Assembly: GCF_964340395.1 (NCBI RefSeq)
Contig: NC_135551.1
Coordinates: 30,529,455 to 30,593,454, forward strand
From: Glandiceps talaboti
Taxonomy: Eukaryota; Hemichordata; Enteropneusta; Spengelidae
Reading direction: 5' to 3'
Length of the DNA: 64,000 nt
Position 1 is the first letter of the stretch; each line of letters opens with the position of its first letter. The position numbers and the translations under genes are program-made. The notes below the pieces were generated by a model, which was not told the DNA's origin, did not search any database, and saw only the letters and a program-made list of their open reading frames with translations. Of this stretch, positions 35,118 through 48,448 are shown one piece after another.

Positions 35118-38100
35118 TTTTTATTGCAATATGCCACCTATTATATAGGTTCCATGTCACCTTTGAAATCTTCACCTTTCTTAGTCTTTGTGGATGACTC
35201 TGCTACTGTTTCAGCTGTTCTACAACTGCCACTTTGATTTTTTGAATTTCACTCGTCCTCATCACGTCAAGACAGCAAAATTAAAAAAATCACAATGGCA
35301 TATAGAATCTCTGAGATAGTGGTAAGTGTCATTTATTTCATAAAACAGGTAGGTTATCGAAACCTAATTTTTTTATTGCTTATTTATACAAGTTTCATTT
35401 CACCTTTAAAACCTACGTTTTTCATTGCCTATGCCACATACATATACTACTATACAAGTTTCATTTCACCTTTGAAACTTACGTTTTGTACTGCCTATGC
35501 CACATACCTACACTATAGGTTTCATTTCACCTTTGAAACTTACGTTTTGTACTGCCTATGTCACATACCTACACTATACGTTTCATTTCACCTTTGAAAC
35601 TTACGTTTTTCATTGCCTATGTCACATACATATACTATACGTTTCATTTCACCTTTGAAACCTACTTTTTATTGCCTATGCCACATACATATACTATACG
35701 TTTCATTTCACCTTTAAAACCTACGTTTTTCATTGCCTATGCCACATACATATACTATACGTTTCATTTCACCTTTGAAACTTACGTTTTGTACTGCCTA
35801 TGTCACATACCTACACTATACGTTTCATTTCACCTTTGAAACTTACGTTTTTCATTGCCTATGTCACATACATATACTATACGTTTCATTTCACCTTTGA
35901 AACCTACTTTTTATTGCCTATGCCACATACATATACTATACGTTTCATTTCACCTTTGAAACTTACGTTTTTCATTGCCTATGCCACATACATATACTAT
36001 ACGTTTCATTTCACCTTTGAAACTTACGTTTTGTACTGCCTATGCCACATACATATACTATACAAGTTTCATTTCACCTTTGAAACCTACTTTTTTCATT
36101 GCCTATGCCATATACATATACTATAGGTTTCATTTCACCTTTAAAACCTATGTTTTTCATTGCCTATGTCACATACATATACTATACGTTTCATTTCACC
36201 TTTAAAACCTATGTTTTTTCATTGCCTATACCACATACATATACTATATGTTTCATTTCACCTTTGAAACTTACGTTTTGTACTGCCTATGCCACATACA
36301 TATACTATACAAGTTTCATTTCACCTTTGAAACCTACTTTTTTCATTGCCTATGCCATATACATATACTATATGTTTCATTTCACCTTTAAAACCTACGT
36401 TTTTCATTGCCTATGCCATATACATATACTATACGTTTCATTTCACCTTTGAAACCTACTTTTCATTGCCTATATGCCACATACATATACGATACAAGTT
36501 TCATTTCACCTTTAAAACCTATGTTTTTCACTGCCTATACCACATACATATACTATACGTTTCATTTCACCTTTGAAACCTACGTTTTATTGCTTATGCC
36601 ACATACATATACTATAGGTTTCATTTCACCTTTAAAACCTACTTTTTTCATTGCCTGTACCACATACATATACTATACGTTTCATTTCACCTTTAAAACC
36701 TACTTTTTTCATTGCCTATACCACATACATATACTATACGTTTCATTTCACCTTTAAAACCTACGTTTTTCATTGCCTATGTCACATACATATACTACTA
36801 TACAAGTTTCATTTCACCTTTGAAACTTACGTTTTTCATTGCCTATGTCACATACATATACTATACGTTTCATTTCACCTTTAAAACCTATGTTTTTCAT
36901 TGCCTATGTCACATACATATACTATACGATTCATTTCACCTTTAAAACCTACGTTTTTCATTGCCTATGTCACATACCTACACTATACGTTTCATTTCAC
37001 CTTTAAAACCTACGTTTTTCATTGCCTATGTCACATACATATACTATACGATTCATTTCACCTTTAAAACCTACGTTTTTCATTGCCTATGTCACATACA
37101 TATACTATACGATTCATTTCACCTTTAAAACCTACGTTTTTCATTGCCTATGTCACATACATATACTATACGTTTCATTTCACCTTTAAAACCTACTTTT
37201 TATTGCCTATACCACATACATATACTATACGTTTCATTTCACCTTTAAAACCTACGTTTTTCATTGCCTATGTCACATACATATACTATACGTTTCATTT
37301 CACCTTTGAAACCTACTTTTTTCATTGCCTATGTCACATACATATACTATACGATTCATTTCACCTTTAAAACCTACGTTTTTCATTGCCTATACCACAT
37401 ACATATACTATACGATTCATTTCACCTTTGAAACCTACGTTTTATTGCTTATGCCACATACATATACTATAGGTTTCATTTCACCTTTAAAACCTACTTT
37501 TTTCATTGCCTGTACCACATACATATACTATACGTTTCATTTCACCTTTAAAACCTACGTTTTTCATTGCCTATACCACATACATATACTATACGTTTCA
37601 TTTCACCTTTGAAACTTACGTTTTTCATTGCCTATGTCACATACATATACTATACGTTTCATTTCACCTTTAAAACCTACGTTTTTCATTGCCTATGTCA
37701 CATACATATACTATACGTTTCATTTCACCTTTAAAACTTACGTTTTTCATTGCCTATACCACATACATATACTATACGTTTCATTTCACCTTTAAAACTT
37801 ACGTTTTTCATTGCCTATGTCACATACATATACTATACGTTTCATTTCACCTTTAAAACCTACGTTTTTCATTGCCTATGTCACATACATATACTATACG
37901 TTTCATTTCACCTTTAAAACCTACGTTTTTCATTGCCTATGTCACATACATATACTATACGTTTCATTTCACCTTTAAAACTTACGTTTTTCATTGCCTA
38001 TACCACATACATATACTATACGTTTCATTTCACCTTTGTAACTTACGTTTTTTATTGCCTATGCCACATACATATACTATACGTTTCATTTCACCTTTAA

Positions 38101-39990
38101 AACCTACGTTTTTCATTGCCTATACCACATACATATACTATACGTTTCATTTCACCTTTAAAACTTACGTTTTTCATTGCCTGTGCCACATACATATACT
38201 ATACGTTTCATTTCACCTTTAAAACCTACGTTTTTCATTGCCTATGTCACATACATATACTATAGGTTTCATTTCACCTTTGAAACCTACTTTTTTCATT
38301 GCCTATGTCACATACATATACTATACGATTCATTTCACCTTTAAAACCTACGTTTTTCATTGCCTATGTCACATACCTACACTATACGTTTCATTTCACC
38401 TTTGAAACATACTTTTTATTGCCTATGCCACATACATATACTATACGTTTCATTTCACCTTTGTAACCTACTTTTTTCATTGCCTATGTCACATACATAT
38501 ACTATACGTTTCATTTCACCTTTAAAACCTACGTTTTTCATTGCCTATGTCACATACATATACTATAGGTTTCATTTCACCTTTGAAACCTACGTTTTTC
38601 ATTGCCTATACCACATACATATACTATAGGTTTCATTTCACCTTTGAAACCTACTTTTTTCATTGCCTATACCACATACATATACTATAGGTTTCATTTC
38701 ACCTTTAAAACCTATGTTTTTCATTGCCTATGTCACATACATATACTATAGGTTTCATTTCACCTTTAAAACCTATGTTTTTCATTGCCTATGTCACATA
38801 CATATACTATACGTTTCATTTCACCTTTAAAACCTATGTTTTTCATTGCCTATGTCACATACATATACTATACGTTTCATTTCACCTTTAAAACCTACGT
38901 TTTTCATTGCCTATACCACATACATATACTATACGTTTCATTTCACCTTTGAAACCTACTTTTCATTGCCTATACCACATACATATACTATACGTTTCAT
39001 TTCACCTTTAAAACCTATGTTTTTCATTGCCTATGTCACATACATATACTATACAAGTTTCATTTCACCTTTAAAACCTACGTTTTTCATTGCCTGTGCC
39101 ACATACATATACTATACGTTTCATTTCACCTTTGAAACCTATGTTTTTCATTGCCTATGTCACATACATATACTATACGTTTCATTTCACCTTTAAAACC
39201 TATGTTTTTCATTGCCTGTGCCACATACATATACTATACGTTTCATTTCACCTTTGAAACCTACGTTTTTCATTGCCTATACCACATACATATACTATAC
39301 GTTTCATTTCACCTTTGAAACCTACTTTTCATTGCCTATACCACATACATATACTATACGTTTCATTTCACCTTTAAAACTTACGTTTTTCATTGCCTAT
39401 GTCACATACATATACTATACAAGTTTCATTTCACCTTTAAAACCTATGTTTTTCATTGCCTATACCACATACATATACTATACGATTCATTTCACCTTTG
39501 AAACCTACGTTTTATTGCTTATGCCACATACATATACTATAGGTTTCATTTCACCTTTGAAACCTATGTTTTTCATTGCCTATACCACATACATATACTA
39601 TAGGTTTCATTTCACCTTTAAAACCTACGTTTTTTATTGCCTATGCCACATACATATACTATAGGTTTCATTTCACCTTTAAAACCTACGTTTTTTATTG
39701 CCTATGCCACATACATATACTATAGGTTTCATTTCACCTTTGAAACTTACGTTTTTTATTGCCTATGTCACATACATATACTATAGGTTTCATTTCACCT
39801 TTGAATTACAACCCCTTTATTGCTTACACCACCTAGCTATATATTATACTCCAGGCCGGTATAGGTGTATTCACATCATTTCTAGAACTTGCAACCTTTT
39901 ATTGCTTGACACACATCATACTTACACTCACTGCTGTGCAGGTTTCATATCAACTTTAAAACTTACAACTATTCTAATTTTATGCCAGCC
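35118..39990. repeat. 61-bp satellite array, ~72 units, with higher-order repeats
   Basis: The core array runs from about 35365 to 39805 with the unit TTTCATTTCACCTTTAAAAC, CTACGTTTTTCATTGCCTAT, GTCACATACATATACTATAC plus G. Variants (GTCACA/GCCACA/ACCACA, TAAAAC/TGAAAC, CGTTTTT/TTTTTTC, inserted AA before TTTCATT) recur in blocks: a four-unit block at 35530-35770 is repeated almost exactly at 35771-36010, and the GCTTATGCC variant block at 36590 returns at 37436 and 39508. Strongly diverged units flank both edges (35118-35180 and 39800-39990). All open frames of 76-150 codons here are artefacts: the period is 1 mod 3, so frames cycle until CTTTAA or CTTTGA stops them. Confidence 0.97.
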
Positions 39991-41876
39991 ACCTCAATAT
40001 ATTACAAATTTTTAACACACGCCTATATATGTCATATATCTGGTCATGGTTACTTTCTACTGTGAAATCTGTGAAATCTGTAGTCTGCAAACAGACCAAT
40101 ATTAAGTCACCCATCTAGACCTGGCTAACTTTCTACTGTGAAATATGTAGTCTGCAAACAGACCAATATTAGGTCACCTACTTGGACAAGAAAGCTAGCA
40201 CACTGTACACACAGTGAAATAAAAGACAACTAGTCGGGAGCTTGTTTGGTCTGTTTGTTTATCAGTCATCAGGTATGTTTGTTTGTACATACTATTCATG
40301 TTCCACACAACTGTTTGGTGCTACCTGTTGTGTGACCTCTAACCTTTTCAATGATATATTTCAAATGTCCAGATTACAGGGTATATATTTGCATAAATCT
40401 TTTAAAATGATCATTTACTCACTTTTTTCCAATAATGTTGACTACAATTTTCAAGGAAATTTGAATTTTATAAAACTTTTTACTCTTCAGGGTTTTTCCC
40501 AGGACTGTTAAGGGTAGAAAAAGTTATAAGAAATTCCAAAAGTTTAATCAAATTATCAGATAATGTATTTTATAAATCATTTATATCTTGAAGTAAACTG
40601 TTCCAAACATGAAATTGAAAATTATTACCTCAAATTTGTTCAACTACACTTCAGTTTTTGTCATATTTTGTTCAAACCAACATTTTGCTATTACAGACTG
40701 CTGACAACAGGTTTTTCCCGCCAAAATGTTAATCCTAATCTGACACTGGCCTGTATGACATTTCATATCGAAATGTCAGTGTTTATGAGAAGAATATTAT
40801 TTTATATCTTTTTAACTACTCCTAGCACCAAAAAAAATGATTTAAATATTATGTAACTAAAAGCTAAAAGTGTCAGGGTGTGTGGATGGGGGTGGGGATG
40901 AGGGTGAGGGATTGTTGTTACTCACCATATATTCAGATGGGGTGCGTGGCCCAAGTTCAAAACATCTACCGGGTACCCATGTATAATCCAAAAACAGGCC
41001 CATTATTAGGGATTTCAAAAACTGGCCCATTGTTAGGGATTTCAAGTCAAAGTCATCTGATCAATTACCTTTACTCTCACACTGTGAAGGTATTTCTAAA
41101 GCATGAAGACATTTCCCATGTTACTGATCCTATGAGTTGAGAACTTTCAGATGAAAAGTTAACCAATGTTCATGGATTTTTTCATGATTTGGACTGCACA
41201 TACCCCTGTATACCTTTCTATGAGAGTAACCCCCCCCCCCCCCCCACCTCTCCTGGGAAGTATATAACAAATTAACAGCGACTCTCACTTCATCAATGAC
41301 AACTCAGTGAAATTAATCATATAGATTAGATTGTAATCTAATGTGGTATTTTCCTTCAACTTCTACATCATAGTTTATCATTCTCCTAAGGTATTGATGG
41401 ACTAAATGTCATTATACTGGCATTTACAAGTCACATTGAGTGATGCAATGATGTAAAGATCTATATATTAGATTAGCATACAAATTTGGTGACTGACAAA
41501 AAGTTTGCTTTCTCACAAGCTAGAGTACAATTTTTCTGCTGATACAACGAAAAGGAAATTAACAATAAGTTGTACAGGACATTAATGTTAGGAAAACAAA
41601 TTTATGGGTTGGATTGTTTTGTTTTGAACAAACTTCCAGTCATTGCTAGAAGCATCCCAACCACATTTCACAGAAATCTACCCCGTCATTTTTTTCATGT
41701 AAATGTTTATAATATCAAACATAATTTTGGAAGCATAATTGCATATCACTATTCTGATATTTTGCATTGTGCAAAAAAATAATCCACCAACTACAGACAC
41801 TAACACAGTATAACACCACATGTAGCTTACTGATGTGACTGTTGATTACACATCAACACACACATGCAGGCACACT

Positions 41877-41923
<47 letters not shown>

Positions 41924-42377
41924 ATAGATATACACATACAGATGCATCAACCAAAGTCATATGTTCAAACTACCGAACCCCAGATGTGCTTACCAAAGAG
42001 GTATTTCTAAATTCATTCCAATACTAGTTAATCAGTATGCAAACAATGATGTGTAATGTCAACAAAGTGAGATTTCTAGGTGTACACTTCCATCTTTATT
42101 CAACTGATTGATTACCTGCAGTTCATTTCACCTTCTCTAATCTTTCCAATAAATAATTATATCTAAGAGTCTGCTAGTCTACCTGTCACAGTACGATAAC
42201 CCATATTTTGACCTTCTTTGTCTGCGATATGCACGACTCGGCACACCATGACAGTTTGGTTGTCTTTAACGCCAATAAACCTAAATGCCATGCCAATAAA
42301 TCTGATTTATGGGGTAAGTGTTTGTCAAACACTAGGACAATTCAACGTTTGAGTATCCTATTAGAATGACAATAGAT
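39991..42377. other. AT-rich sequence with small repeats, no gene seen
   Basis: Small features only: an ~80-bp tandem duplication at about 40052-40185 (TTTCTACTGTGAAAT, GTAGTCTGCAAACAGACCAA), a 26-bp duplication at 40993-41045 (GGCCCATTATTAGGGATTTC), a run of 16 C at 41230-41245, and (CA)n at 41882-41918. No supported gene. Confidence 0.65.
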
Positions 42378-42580
42378 TTGGTGGCCTAGATACATTTGGT
42401 GGCCTTGTAGTGTGCAATATCAGACTAACAGGTTTTTATAACAATGTCAAGGTTTGAAATTCAAAGTCACAGATTCATAACTGGTGGCCTAGATACATTT
42501 GGTGGCCTCCTTGTACTATGCAATAGCAGACTTGCAGGTGTTTAATATCATCATTCAAGTTCTGAAATTCCAATTCATAG
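42378..42580. repeat. ~108-bp tandem duplication
   Basis: GGTGGCCTAGATACATTTGG and nearby TGCAATA.CAGACT.GCAGGT recur at about 42378 and 42483. Confidence 0.8.
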
Positions 42581-42710
42581 GTGAAGTTAACACTTCTAAC
42601 ATTATACTTGTCAAAATTTGATAAGAATATATTAAACGCAAGTTTTGAATACCAATAATTAAGAATGAAAATATGGATTTTAATCACCTTTCTTGGTGCA
42701 AACATGCTGA

Positions 42711-43355
42711 AAATTTGCATATCCATTGTCATTTCCTTTCACTTATATATATCAAGATGATATTGCTTTCATTTGCATATCAGCATAATTAACCATCATT
42801 TGCATATCCATTGTCATTTATTTTCTTTCACTTATATATCAATGATGTCATTGCCTTCATTTGCATATAACTCATTTGGTTTCACTTGTATATCAATGAT
42901 GTCACTTTCTTCAATTGCATATCAATGTCATTTGACTTCATTTGTATATCAATGATACCATTTGCATATCAAAGTCATTTGACTTCATTTGGATATCAAT
43001 GATGCCATTGCCTTCATTTGCATATCAATTTCATTTGCTTTCACTTGTAAGTTGTATATCAATGATGTCACTGCCTTCATTTGAATATCCATGTCATTTG
43101 ACTTCATTTGGATATCAATGATGCCATTGCCTTCATTTGCATATCAATTTCATTTGCTTTCACTTGTATATCAATGATGTCACTGCCTTCATTTGAATAT
43201 CCATGTCATTTGACTTCATTTGGATATCAATTATGTCATTGCCTTCATTTGCATATCAATCAAACTAAGTTAATTTGCATAAACAAGGCCACTGGCATAT
43301 CAATGTTATTTTTCATTTGCATTTTCATCATGTTATTTGATATAATTTGCATACC
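42711..43355. repeat. Degenerate repeat array carrying eleven POU octamers
   Basis: A decayed tandem array with TTCATTTGCATATCAAT, TATCAATGATGTCA and CATTGCCTTCATTTG. The perfect octamer ATTTGCAT (complement ATGCAAAT) occurs at 42713, 42771, 42798, 42859, 42960, 43016, 43135, 43247, 43273, 43315 and 43345. Oct/POU proteins bind this octamer. The density follows from the repeat unit, but mutated units (ATTTGAAT, ATTTGGAT, AATTGCAT) are also present. Confidence 0.8.
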
Positions 43356-44379
43356 TTCTCATGTGCAACATTCTGAGATACTCTAGAATATATGCATACA
43401 AATTATAAACTCAGCACTTTCAACACTTCACAAACATTGCATCTTGAATTTTCTCAATGCATTCTTTTGTCCAAAGCTTGCCATCCTTGCAAAATTTTGC
43501 AGAAACTCAAGTCTCATTTAGTTTTACAAGTTTTATGGCAGTTCTGAAAATATTTTCTGCTAAAATCAAATGAAAACATCATTTTTTCATGACGTCTTCA
43601 GCCTGTATCAACTACTGTCTAACTTCAACTACCCTAAGTCAATAACTTTATTCAACTGCTGCCTCACACGTTTCACAAACTCTGTTAACTGAAATAAGAA
43701 ACTTTTTAATTATCGGCATGAACAGAGAGTCCAGTAACTTTGATTTAACTTTGATACAAAGGTGCCATTTTGCTGACAAATTCCTTGTTGCAATATAGCT
43801 GTGGACAGGTTATGTTATTCCTTTGGCGGTTACGCATTCCTAACAGCTGGTATGTATTGCTTTACAAAGGTTTTGTCACAATATTGTTGTCGTCAGTTAA
43901 AACAAACACACACACACAACGTACAAGTTGTCACGCTGACATTACGCCATGTAATTTTATGTTAGGATTGTTACTCCATACAGGATAGCATATGTGAAAG
44001 AAGTCTCTATCGTTAACTTGGAACTCAATCACACGACTATTGTGATTTCACAGTGCTTGCATCAATGTTCAACCTAGCCAATTTCCTGATATATTTTCCT
44101 GTCCCCTAGTATTTCTGGGTTTGGCTTTTTTTTCAATTTGTTTACACTGAAAAAGTATTTAGCTGCAAAGAAGTTAATAGCTTTTTGAAAGATAACCCAT
44201 GGTGGAATAACAGCAATGATTTAGTACCATGTCACAAAAGTCCAACATCTAAAATTATCTACATCATGAGCTTTTCTCACTTGTCAAGTCTCATTTCAAA
44301 TTCTCTCTGTAAATAAATACTCACAGTGCTCTTCAACAAAGCTTGGCTTTTACAATTATTCTAGATTGATTTTCCCAAC
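43356..44379. other. AT-rich sequence, no gene seen
   Basis: Unique DNA; a 72-codon frame at 43770-43988 has no recognised feature. Confidence 0.45.
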
Positions 44380-44550
44380 CAGTGTGCCCTCTAAGCCAAT
44401 TTGACACACCACTGACGCACACAATTTATAGTGACGCACCAAAATTTGGTGTTCTCCTATCTCTTACTATGTGGTGACTCACAAGAAATGCCAGTTTTTA
44501 TCATTTTGACTCAAAACAACAAAATTTGGCTATCATTAGAGGGCACATTG
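44380..44550 (+). mobile_element. hAT-like MITE, standard 171-bp form
   Basis: Begins CAGTGTGCCCTCTAAGCC and ends TTAGAGGGCACATTG. Flanks TTCCCAAC (44372-44379) and CTCCCAAC (44551-44558) form an 8-bp TSD with one mismatch. The interior contains GACGCACCAAAATTTGGTGT and ATGTGGTGACTCACAAGAAA. This copy shows the unexpanded family structure. Confidence 0.88.
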
Positions 44551-44900
44551 CTCCCAACACTGAGTATTCTAGCCAAGACACTCAGTGTGTTACTTTCAAG
44601 TCTGAGAATATTATTCAATGTGTGACTTCCTAAAAAGTAGAATATTGCTCACAGCAAAAAATGTGAAAAGGGGAACAGATCACTTTTGTATTATTCACAT
44701 GTACAAAACAATACATTTATTATAAAGTTAACAACTGCTGCACAAACTGACCTCAATTTAATCTCTGACATGACTCTAATACAAAAATATAACGCATAAA
44801 AATAATTAGATTTTTTACAAAAAAACAAAATAAATTACATAAAGATAATAAAAGTATGACATAATTATGTGTGTCTTGCTGCCTGCTTCTGTCTGTTTTT
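44551..44900. other. AT-rich spacer, no gene seen
   Basis: Unique AT-rich DNA up to the TCTG microsatellite. Confidence 0.5.
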
Positions 44901-44941
<41 letters not shown>

Positions 44942-45080
44942 GTCTGTCTGTCTATTTGTCTGTCTATTTGTCTGTCTGTGTCTGTCTGTCTACCTGCCTA
45001 CTCACCCATCTATCTGTTCTTGTTCATTGGTCTTATGTGTCTATGTATGTCTTTGTCACCATCTATCTGTCTGTCTACAC
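44901..45080. repeat. (TCTG)n microsatellite, degenerate at its 3' side
   Basis: About ten perfect TCTG repeats, then interrupted TCTG/TCTA/TTTG variants to about 45080. Open frames rich in SVCL are repeat translations. Confidence 0.93.
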
Positions 45081-45640
45081 TGGATGGGGAGACAATTACA
45101 AATAAACATAGTGATTATATTTCTTCTAAGCCCTAATAAAAAATATTTGGTTCCAGTTACCCATCCCCACCTAGTTTTTCATGCTGGCCCTAAACTTTTT
45201 TTTACATATTCGACTAAAACATAATAAAATCACGAAAATTGTGAAGTCTCGCAAGAAATAGTGGATATTGAAACTAACATCAACTTAAAAAGACAATATA
45301 AAACTGTTCTTCCAATCTGTAATGCTGTACATCTGATGAGAACAAACCAATAACACAGAGACCATATGGAAAACAACAGAAAACATAACCACCTGAATTA
45401 GACACTCACATAAAATAAAAAATCTACCTACCCCACCTATTCTAAAATTGAGCGTAATCGGAATCACACAATTTTTTTTAGGCCTAACATAACTACTAGA
45501 ACAAGTGCTAGCTACATCATATCAACTTTGGATCTAAGCTTACCTACCAAATTTACTCACACATTATACAAAATTTACTGTGGTTTATCACCTAATAAAT
45601 AATGCTACATGTCGCTACTAGTAATATCAGTGACTTTCTG
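45081..45640. other. AT-rich sequence, no gene seen
   Basis: Unique AT-rich DNA; nothing recognised. Confidence 0.5.
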
Positions 45641-45672
45641 AGCAGCTGTGGTTGAGTGGTTGCTGCGCTTCC
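45641..45672 (+). mobile_element. tRNA-like SINE head, truncated
   Basis: AGCAGCTGTGGTTGAGTGG contains a perfect box A, TGGTTGAGTGG (45649-45659), followed by TTGCTGCGCTTCCAG, as in a tRNA D-arm and anticodon stem region. No box B follows, so it is a fragment of a tRNA-derived SINE or tRNA pseudogene. Confidence 0.5.
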
Positions 45673-47105
45673 AGAAATAATTAATTGAGAGAAAATTAAA
45701 CGTAATATAAAGTACATTTTATGAAAATAATTTATTGATTACATTTCTGAGTCAATTAATTGTTTATAATTACCTGATTAGAATAGGAAATTGACAGCTA
45801 GTCATTTTACTCCTGTTTGAGAACTTTTAGGAATAAATGTAATTATTATTATTAATCAAACACAAAATTAAGAATCAAAAACTTACTTTAAAGATGAAAA
45901 ATGGACCTTAATTTTGAAGTACGATGTCTTTGAATAATAATCACTCGTATGAGAACTTGTACTTTAACAACTTGCAAAAATAATTTAATATTTTTTAGTA
46001 CATGAACTATGTTGACAGTGGTCATATGGATGACAAATTAGTATTTATTTTGGATTTTTAATTCTTTAGACAACTCTGCTATGTTTTCCTACTTGAAAAA
46101 AATAATGTGAAACAACATCAACTAAGTCTGTGTCTGTAATTCAATAAATTACAAAAAGGTTGAAAGTATGCAAAAAGTTTGTTATTATACATACAATTAC
46201 AAATACATTTTTATTATTTTGAAATTTTTGAGTTACAAACAAGGATTTAATATATGTTAATGACAAGCAATGAATCACAAATCTTTAAAAATCAGTACAT
46301 ATTTGTCTTCACTTTTTTGTAAGGCATACAATTTGTCTCCATAGACATGACAATTCAAAACACTTTCTGTACCTATGTTCTTCTTGCTGGGTAACCATCT
46401 GCCTGCAGATACAGACGTCAGAATTCTTTAATAATCGTTGGTTCTAGATAATAAGTACAATGTGCCTTCAGACATCAGACTCAGTTCTTCCGTCTCTATG
46501 TAGTAGTATACAATCTGTATTTAGACGCAGACATTCATCTCTGATTCTAAGTATTAAATACTTGCAATCTGCCTCTCAGACTTGCAATGGTGTATATTGA
46601 TATACACTTCCTTGGAGACTCAAGGATAAGATTTCTCTTAAGAGTATAAATCTTAATGGATGAAGTAGTAATTTGGACACGATGTAGAGAACACAGCATC
46701 TCATGTTAATCCTTAGTCTAAGGTGTAATATATTTATAAAGTACGGTTGTGAACAACCCCTAGCTACGAAAGATAGTCAGCATATATTCATGTATTATTA
46801 CAGTGTTAAGTCTGCACTATTTAATGTATGTCTTTGGGGGTTTTAATACTTATCACATCTTTCTCTGAGCATCTAATGCAGTATTCATGTATATATAATG
46901 ACTTACAGGTCTTCTGTACTATATTTTACTTCAAATATAATTTTGAGAGAATATATTATTTTTACTTCAACATTACAACTAGAGGAACTTTAGGTACTTG
47001 TCTCAAGAAAGGTTCACATCAATATAATTTTTAGAATTGATAAAGAACTAGGCTTGAGTCATTAAAATTTGCCCAAAAATGTCAAAACATTTCTAACCAC
47101 AACAG
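45673..47105. other. Very AT-rich sequence, no gene seen
   Basis: Extended AT-rich DNA; no array, TIR or coding frame recognised. Confidence 0.5.
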
Positions 47106-47690
47106 AAAAATGGTCCATTTAAATCTGTTTCAACCCAACCCTGTCCATGTCACCATCTATTCCTATTCATTTCAATCCACCCCTGTGCATTTCAACTGTA
47201 AACTTTACCTATGCCTGTCCATTTCAACCAACCCAAGCTATCTCTATCCACATCAACCTATCCTTCTCCGTTTCAATCCAACCAAACTCAACCTATCCCT
47301 CAGTCAATTTAAATCATCCTTGTTCATCTCAACTAACCTTTTCCATGTCACCCAACCCAGCCCTGTTCATTTCAAATCAACCCAGTCCTGTCCATTTCAA
47401 ATTTAACCCAGTCCTATCCATTTCAAATTTAACCCAGTCCTATCCATTTCAAATTTAACCAAGTCCTGTCCATTTCAAATTCAACCAAGTCCTGTCCATT
47501 TCAAATTCAACCAAGTCCTATCCATTTCAAATCAACCCAGTCCTGTCCATTTCAAATTCAACCAAGTCCTATCCATTTCAAATTTAACCCAGTCCTATCC
47601 ATTTCAAATTCAACCCAGTCCAGTCCATTTCAAATTCATCCTATCCCATCCATTTCAAATTCATCCTGCCCATTCCTTCATAACCGCACC
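47106..47690. repeat. 26-bp minisatellite with degenerate margin
   Basis: The clean part (about 47380-47650) repeats TCCATTTCAAATTTAACCCA plus GTCCTA, about ten units. From 47106 to 47380 decayed units survive as CATTTCAA and CAACC words. Frames of 98-103 codons here are repeat-derived. Confidence 0.88.
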
Positions 47691-47952
47691 TCTTTCAACA
47701 CCTCCAAATCCATCACCACCTACCCCTGCCCCATTAAACAGACATCTTAGCAATCATTTCATGGATCATCAGATAGGCCTTGCAAACCTACATTCCTGTC
47801 TTACTAGTCCTAAAGGTAGACATGTACTTTTAATACAATCCAGTCCTACATTTTGGTTATATACATTGTTACTATGTAAATCGTACATACTTTAACTTAA
47901 TATATTCAGACACATTGTATTCCAAACATTACCTAACATTAACTGCATTATT

Positions 47953-48448
47953 CTAGTCAATCACACTACTATCCAAAACAAAGTACTATTCAGTATAATC
48001 TTCTCAAATCTAGTCAACTAATGTTATACCATGCACAAACCATTTAGAACAAAAAATATGGAATATATACTCTGGGCGTCCTACGTCAAGACAATGCATG
48101 TCTGTGTCACTGGTTCTGCTGCATTTGAAATACGAGTCAAAACATTCAAAATTACCATTTAATACTTTCCCTAATTTATCTTATGATATTACTGTCACTG
48201 GTATAATTATGTAATTCCCCTACATTTTTCTTCACTCAGCCAGAAAATACTCGTGACTTAATGGCTGTCACTACTCGTCTAGCGATTCGTAGTGACAAAG
48301 GCCCCTTAGGTCACTTGTAATTATCTTGGCTGAACAAAGAAAAATATTGGTGAATAACATCTATTACATACCAACAATTATTCAAGTCAATCACATTACT
48401 ATCCAAAACAAATATTATTCAGAAAATATCCTGTCAAATCTAGTCTTA
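47953..48448. repeat. ~68-bp direct repeats flanking a 123-bp hairpin
   Basis: 47953-48019 and 48380-48448 share CTATCCAAAACAAA, TATTCAG and CAAATCTAGTC. Between them, 48223-48345 folds back: ATTTTTCTTCACTCAGCC, CGTGAC and GTCACTAC are mirrored by GTAGTGAC, GTCAC and GGCTGAACAAAGAAAAAT, with CpG-rich TCGTCTAGCGATTC near the centre. The hairpin looks like a MITE. Confidence 0.7.

Noticed and set aside
35295-40015. Many overlapping open frames of 76-150 codons with repeated HTYTIRFISPLKPTFF-type peptide
   Set aside because: They are translations of a 61-bp satellite in rotating phase. All three phases look equally open until CTTTAA or CTTTGA, and there is no start context or unique domain.
45641-45672. 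Functional tRNA gene
   Set aside because: Box A is perfect but no box B, acceptor stem pairing or terminator follows.
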